From positions 2,876,001-2,940,000 of the forward strand of contig NZ_CP162129.1 in NCBI RefSeq assembly GCF_040834005.1: a stretch of DNA of 64,000 bases, written 5' to 3'. Shown piece after piece: positions 60,519 through 64,000 of the stretch. The notes under the pieces were generated by a model. That model worked only from the letters and a program-made list of their open reading frames with translations, searched no databases and had not been told where the DNA came from. Both the position numbers and the translations under genes were made by a program. Numbering within the stretch: position 1 is the stretch's first letter; each line of letters starts with the position of its first letter. This stretch comes from Paenibacillus sp. PL2-23 (GTDB lineage: Bacteria; Bacillota; Bacilli; Paenibacillales; Paenibacillaceae).

Positions 60519-60820
60519 CCCATTCATTGAGTCTCTATGGACATGATTACGATCAGACCTTGGACAACTAACGTGATCATTTTCTGGACATTATGGATCA
60601 GCAGTAACAGAACGACTAGGAGCTATTAAAGAAGGGGTACTTAGAAGAAAATATCATAATTTGGATTACATAATATACAGCATTATTCAAGACGAATGGG
60701 AAGATGTAAAGCATCGTTTGAACAAAATTATCTCGGGGATAAAGGTCAGAAGTATTCATCCGATCAGATAAAGTGCGAATCAGAATCAGAAATTCATGAG
60801 CATTAAAATATAAAATCGGA

Positions 60821-61537
60821 GTGATTAACATCAACAGATTAACCAATATTCGAGCAGAAGAGAAAAAGTATCATGACTTCTGTTATGATCACTACCCTTT
60901 ATTCGAACCAGGCTCTTGGCTGCATAAGCCAGTAAAGACTGTAATTGATCTTGTTGCGGAGTACAATGATCAAGAGAATTTGCAGGTGTTGGATTTAGGT
61001 TCAGGGATCGGCAGGAATAGTATTCCGATTGCTGAATCCTTGAAGAGTAGAAGTGGCAAGGTCGTTTGTGTGGATTTGTTAGAGTCTGCCATAGATAAAT
61101 TGCAATATTATAGTCGGAAATATGGTGTTGGACACTATATAGAATCAGTCTTATCAGATATCGAGCATTTTCCGATTGAACAAGAGAGGTATGACATCAT
61201 TATAGCTGTGTCTGCCTTGGAACATGTTAGCTCGGAACGCGCATTGCAAGAAAAGCTCTCTGAGATGGCCTCCGGAACCAAATTAGGTGGCTCTGTTGCT
61301 ATTGTTATTGGGTCCAGCATAAAGGAAGTAAGCCTGGAGGATGGACAAGATATGGATCCCATGTTTGAGGTCAATATCTCTACTGCAAAAATGTTTGATT
61401 TGTTGGATCAACAATATGCTGGATGGGAAATAAAAAAACGATTAGTGAAGCCATTGCAATATGAGATAGACAGAAATGGACAACCTGTAAAGCTTTCAAC
61501 AGATTGTATAACCTATATTGCTAAAAGGGCGAGGTGA
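60821..61537 (+). CDS. Class I SAM-dependent methyltransferase
   Basis: This 238-residue protein has motif I VLDLGSGIGRNSIPIAE, the acidic end of strand 2 (VVCVDLLESAIDKL) and the motif IV region YDIIIAVSALEHV. The substrate is unknown. GTG 60821 is the only conventional start near the N-terminus, though the GGAG directly overlaps it. It overlaps the next frame by four bases, so it is likely in an operon with the cupin gene. Confidence 0.85.
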   Translation: MININRLTNIRAEEKKYHDFCYDHYPLFEPGSWLHKPVKTVIDLVAEYNDQENLQVLDLGSGIGRNSIPIAESLKSRSGKVVCVDLLESAIDKLQYYSRKYGVGHYIESVLSDIEHFPIEQERYDIIIAVSALEHVSSERALQEKLSEMASGTKLGGSVAIVIGSSIKEVSLEDGQDMDPMFEVNISTAKMFDLLDQQYAGWEIKKRLVKPLQYEIDRNGQPVKLSTDCITYIAKRAR

Positions 61538-61542
61538 ATGAC

Positions 61543-61953
61543 ATGCGTGCACACAATGAAAAGTCCCAGGTTTTAATTATTCCGCCTGGATCAGGCCGCC
61601 AATACCATATGGGTGCTATGTCCAGTGTGTTTTTTGCAGATGGGTCGGAGACCAATAACGAATATTGTGTATCAGAATGGTGGCTGGATGCGAATAGCGA
61701 TGGTCCTGGGCCGCATTCGCATGAAGAAAATGTAGAGTTGTTTTATGTGTTAGAGGGAGTTATGACTTTCCTAGTTGGTGAAGACACTGTTGAAGCTCCA
61801 AAAGGTACGTTTATCCGGATTCCCGCAACAATAATACATGACTTTATGAATAAAAGCAGCGAGCGTGCTGGTGTCCTGAATATTTTCATGCCGGGTGGAT
61901 TTGAAGTGATGATGCCCAAGATCGTTCAATGGTTTGAGGAGAATAAACGTTAA
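61543..61953 (+). CDS. Cupin domain protein
   Basis: This 136-residue single cupin has the two conserved motifs GPGPHSHEENVELFYVLEGVMTFLVG (metal-binding histidines and glutamate) and IPATIIHDFMNKS. ATG 61543 has GAGGTG six bases before it and is preferred to GTG 61534. The ligand or reaction is unknown. It follows the methyltransferase directly. Confidence 0.83.
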   Translation: MRAHNEKSQVLIIPPGSGRQYHMGAMSSVFFADGSETNNEYCVSEWWLDANSDGPGPHSHEENVELFYVLEGVMTFLVGEDTVEAPKGTFIRIPATIIHDFMNKSSERAGVLNIFMPGGFEVMMPKIVQWFEENKR

Positions 61954-61983
61954 TTACCCATGATTTGCGAAAGGAGGATTCCG

Positions 61984-62276
61984 TTTGCCGAGCATTGAAC
62001 ACCTGCAAATCGTTAAGGCTTCACCCTCTATTGTCGCCTAACCACAGGATTGTATGGCAATGTATCGATTCGGATCCACAGTGGATTGATACTCTTATAT
62101 CTCTTGAAATTGAACAAAAGAATCAAAAAAGCCATATTACCTTCAAGCATGCAAACTGGAGAGAGGTCACATCATTTTATCGAAATTGTAATTATAATTG
62201 GGCGATGTTCCTATACAGCATAAAGTCTTATTGTGAGGATGGGGCCGGTCTTCCTTATCAGAGACGAAAGTTTTAA
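61984..62276 (+). pseudogene. SRPBCC (AHSA1-like) gene, frameshifted and internally deleted
   Basis: TTG 61984 behind AAAGGAGGATTCCGT encodes MPSIEHLQIVKASPSIV, the usual N-terminus of SRPBCC proteins, then stops. The C-terminal half (HANWREVTSFYRNCNYNWAM, then the helix FLYSIKSYCEDGAGLPYQ) continues in another frame from about 62065. The middle of the domain is missing, so the gene is broken. Confidence 0.7.
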
Positions 62277-62302
62277 TTATATCGTGAAAGAAGGCGTCCA
62301 AT

Positions 62303-62767
62303 ATGATGGAAATTGAACAACGTTTAGAAGCGCTTGGCATTAAGCTGCCTGCTGCGAGCAATCCTGCTGCCAGCTATTCCAACTTTGTGATTGTAAATGG
62401 CCTGATGTTTGTGTCTGGTAAAGGCCCTAGTGGGAATCCAAAAGGCAAACTTGGCAGCACATTTACGACTGAACAAGGTTACGAATTTGCGAGACAAACG
62501 GGAATTGAGGTTCTTGCCGTCCTCAAAGATGGGCTAGGATCTCTGGATCGAATTAAAAGAGTCGTTAAAGTCCAAGGATTTGTGAATGCAGAACCTGATT
62601 TTGAAGAGCATCATAAGGTGCTAAACGGATTTTCTGAATTAATGTTTGATGTGTTCCAAAACAAAGGAGTACATGCAAGATCAGTGTTTGGGGCTGTTTC
62701 AGTTCGAGAGAATCTTCCGATTATTGTTGATTCAATATTTGAAGTATCCATAGAAACCAAGGAATGA
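62303..62767 (+). CDS. RidA/YjgF-family protein
   Basis: This 154-residue protein has the RidA-type layout (YSNFVIVNGLMFVSGKGPSGNPKG, LGSLDRIKRVVKVQGFVNAEPDF, HARSVFGAVSVRENLPI). The catalytic arginine of enamine deaminases is present in HARSVFG, though the protein belongs to a longer subgroup. Starts ATG 62303 or 62306. It overlaps the kinase gene by four bases. Confidence 0.87.
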   Translation: MMEIEQRLEALGIKLPAASNPAASYSNFVIVNGLMFVSGKGPSGNPKGKLGSTFTTEQGYEFARQTGIEVLAVLKDGLGSLDRIKRVVKVQGFVNAEPDFEEHHKVLNGFSELMFDVFQNKGVHARSVFGAVSVRENLPIIVDSIFEVSIETKE

Positions 62768-63771
62768 TAAAAGTGAATTTTCCAGTTATGTATTCTACCT
62801 TCAACGAGGAAGCGCTCAAGCAGTTTATTCAGGAGCATTACGACATTCCATCCATTATGTATTGTCGTTTATTAATGCGAGGAATGAATGACACGTTCCT
62901 AGTCAAAACGCCTGGCTCCAAATATGTGTTTCGCGTCTATCGTACACCGTGGCGCAGCCATATCTCCGAGATTGCGTTCGAAGTGGAGCTTATCCAGCAT
63001 TTGTATAGGAATGGCGTTGCCGTGTCCTATCCCATTCAAGCATTAAACTCTACCTATATTCAAACCTTCCAAGCTCCTGAAGGCATCAGATATGGTCTAT
63101 TATTCAGTTACGCTGAAGGTGAACCGCTGAGGTTTGAAACCGAGGAATCGGCATACCACTATGGCAGATCAGTAGCAAGCTTGCACGACAAAAGCGATAT
63201 GTATGAAACGAAGCTCTCGCGACCTGCTCTGGACATAACTTATTTGATCGAGGAACCGCTAGGTATTATTCAACAGCACATGAGTCATCGCATGGAGGAT
63301 TATCATTTTATCGAACGAGTTGGGAACATGATCTCCGCGAAATTGACAGAAGTGCAGCATGGTTTGGACTGGGGAATCTGTCATGGGGATTTGCATGGGG
63401 GAAATGCTCATAAGACGGAGGAGACCATTACTCATTTCGATTTCGATATATGCGGCTATGGTTGGAGAGCGTATGATCTAGCTGTGTTCAAGTTTGCACG
63501 CGAAGTTGAAATGAAAACCCAGTCAGAGCAGAATGATACGATCTGGAATGGATTTCTAGCAGGCTATATGTCCATCAGAACATTAAGTCAAGCGGATCTT
63601 GATGCGGTTCCTTATTTGTGCGCGGCGAGACAAATTTGGCTGATGAGGCTAACGCTTCACTATTTCAGAGATCTGGACATCGCCGGTTCTGATGAGGCAG
63701 AAGCTGAATATTTTGATGGAGAAATGGAGCTGTTCAATAGGTTGATTTCTTCATGGAGAGGTAAGGGCTAG
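62764..63771 (+). CDS. APH-family phosphotransferase (aminoglycoside/homoserine kinase-like)
   Basis: This 335-residue kinase-like protein has the catalytic loop WGICHGDLHGGNAH and the metal motif HFDFDICGYGWRAYDLA, with a nucleotide lobe containing TPGSKYVFRVYR. It resembles the SrkA/ThrB2-type stress and homoserine kinases rather than dedicated antibiotic resistance enzymes. The substrate is unknown. It is coupled to the RidA gene by an ATGA overlap. Confidence 0.85.
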   Translation: MIKVNFPVMYSTFNEEALKQFIQEHYDIPSIMYCRLLMRGMNDTFLVKTPGSKYVFRVYRTPWRSHISEIAFEVELIQHLYRNGVAVSYPIQALNSTYIQTFQAPEGIRYGLLFSYAEGEPLRFETEESAYHYGRSVASLHDKSDMYETKLSRPALDITYLIEEPLGIIQQHMSHRMEDYHFIERVGNMISAKLTEVQHGLDWGICHGDLHGGNAHKTEETITHFDFDICGYGWRAYDLAVFKFAREVEMKTQSEQNDTIWNGFLAGYMSIRTLSQADLDAVPYLCAARQIWLMRLTLHYFRDLDIAGSDEAEAEYFDGEMELFNRLISSWRGKG

Positions 63772-63800
63772 TCATTGAAGTGTGTTAGGAGGTTGCGGGA

Positions 63801-64000
63801 TTGAAGCTGCAAAAAAAGGTTCTATTAGAGGCCCTTTTGGTTGTAACGCTTGTTGGTGTATTGGTAATAGTGGCGACGATATTGGCCGGAGTTATCCAGA
63901 CTCAACATTATACTCCGGATATTATAAACCAATATGCATCGGTCGATCATTTGCAGGAGGAAGTAACAATAGTCACCGTGGCAACTTGGCCTGATCTTAA
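63801..64000 (+). CDS. N-terminal part of a membrane-anchored protein, cut by the window end
   Basis: TTG 63801, 8 bases after AGGAGG, opens a frame that runs off the window. It encodes a signal-anchor helix (ALLVVTLVGVLVIVATILAG) followed by an extracytoplasmic stretch (VIQTQHYTPDIINQYASVDH). It may be a substrate-binding or sensor protein. The family cannot be told from 66 residues. Confidence 0.6.
   Translation, partial: MKLQKKVLLEALLVVTLVGVLVIVATILAGVIQTQHYTPDIINQYASVDHLQEEVTIVTVATWPDL

Larger units (their letters stand above)
57357..60609 (+). mobile_element. 3.25-kb transposon with TniA/TniB-like genes (DUF6431 and DUF5348 passengers)
   Basis: The ends TGTTTCTG (57357) and CAGTAACA (60609) form a short imperfect inverted repeat, with a second inner pair ATAAATGTCC/GGACATTAT. 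GAACGA is duplicated at 57351-57356 and 60610-60615. Four genes lie on one strand with overlaps. GC content is clearly higher than the flanks, so the element is a recent arrival in this AT-rich stretch. Confidence 0.82.
56910..60771 (+). pseudogene. RimJ/RimL-type GNAT gene split by a transposon
   Basis: The N-terminal part (56910-57356; FSFTELEGKRVKLVPLQLEHVDYLF...NFRSQKGIER) joins, after removal of 57357-60609 and one GAACGA copy, to 60616-60771, which begins LGAIKEGVLRRK and continues in frame to a TAA. The rebuilt protein is about 200 residues and shows the RimJ/RimL signature 'N-x-R-S-x-K-x-I-E-R-L-G-A'. The insertion therefore cut a previously intact gene. Confidence 0.88.

Noticed and set aside
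63782-63994. 70-codon frame at the right end
   Set aside because: The TTG frame at 63801, with AGGAGG and a clear signal-anchor helix, is better supported.

Overview
The window reads as a piece of the chromosome of a Paenibacillus-like Firmicute. The left half has GC-rich codons, strong AGGAGG ribosome-binding sites, a YdjO-type cysteine-rich protein, a guanidine-I riboswitch with ykkCD-type exporters, a Fur box of the Gram-positive type and a LexA/DinR-type box. No rRNA or tRNA was recognised.

Positions 1-34,700 are ordinary chromosome. In order they hold: the 3' part of a lactonase; a YdjO-like protein; a riboswitch-controlled SMR exporter pair; a DCC thiol oxidoreductase; a radical SAM/SPASM protein; a Fur-controlled FhuF-like reductase coupled to a ClC channel; a CDF metal exporter; a GNAT; an MBOAT acyltransferase followed by an SGNH-deacetylase fusion; a 2-hydroxyacid dehydrogenase; a YyaE-type molybdoenzyme; an AraC regulator; pyruvate kinase; an EamA exporter behind a purine-riboswitch-like leader; a CD3324-family protein; a thioredoxin-reductase-like flavoenzyme and a 1,513-residue Lhr-type helicase. 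An ectoine island follows (24,722-31,036): ehuBCDA for uptake and ectABCD for synthesis and hydroxylation, then MarR and AraC regulators and an ABC-F protein.

The most unusual region is 34,761-51,350, an integron-like cassette array. A XerC/D-like tyrosine recombinase (34,761-35,861) is followed by at least 17 cassettes bounded by attC-like sites (R'' ...YAAC, L'', L', R' GTTA...). Each cassette's first R' box is complementary to its own terminal R'' box, and these boxes co-vary between cassettes, which is the signature of integron cassettes. Ten cassettes are near-identical, non-coding, about 605-634 bp each, and predicted to fold into one large branched structure. The others carry AT-rich genes: membrane proteins, a lipoprotein, a HEPN-like candidate, a DUF2199 protein and unknowns. 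An IS3-family element sits inside one attC and an IS1380-family element inside one cassette gene; both have target duplications and the interrupted sequences can be rebuilt exactly.

From about 50,350 to 56,900 the array decays into an AT-rich accessory stretch with attC remnants, a DUF3024 protein, a candidate SOS-controlled 27-residue membrane peptide, a papain-fold acyltransferase-like protein, DUF6886 and DUF3885 proteins, GNATs and small membrane proteins. A 3.25-kb transposon (DUF6431 protein, Mu/TniA-like transposase, ExeA/TniB-like ATPase, DUF5348 protein; 57,357-60,609) has split a RimJ/RimL-type acetyltransferase gene. The right end (60,800-64,000) carries a methyltransferase, a cupin, a broken SRPBCC gene, a RidA protein, an APH-type kinase and the start of a membrane-anchored protein.
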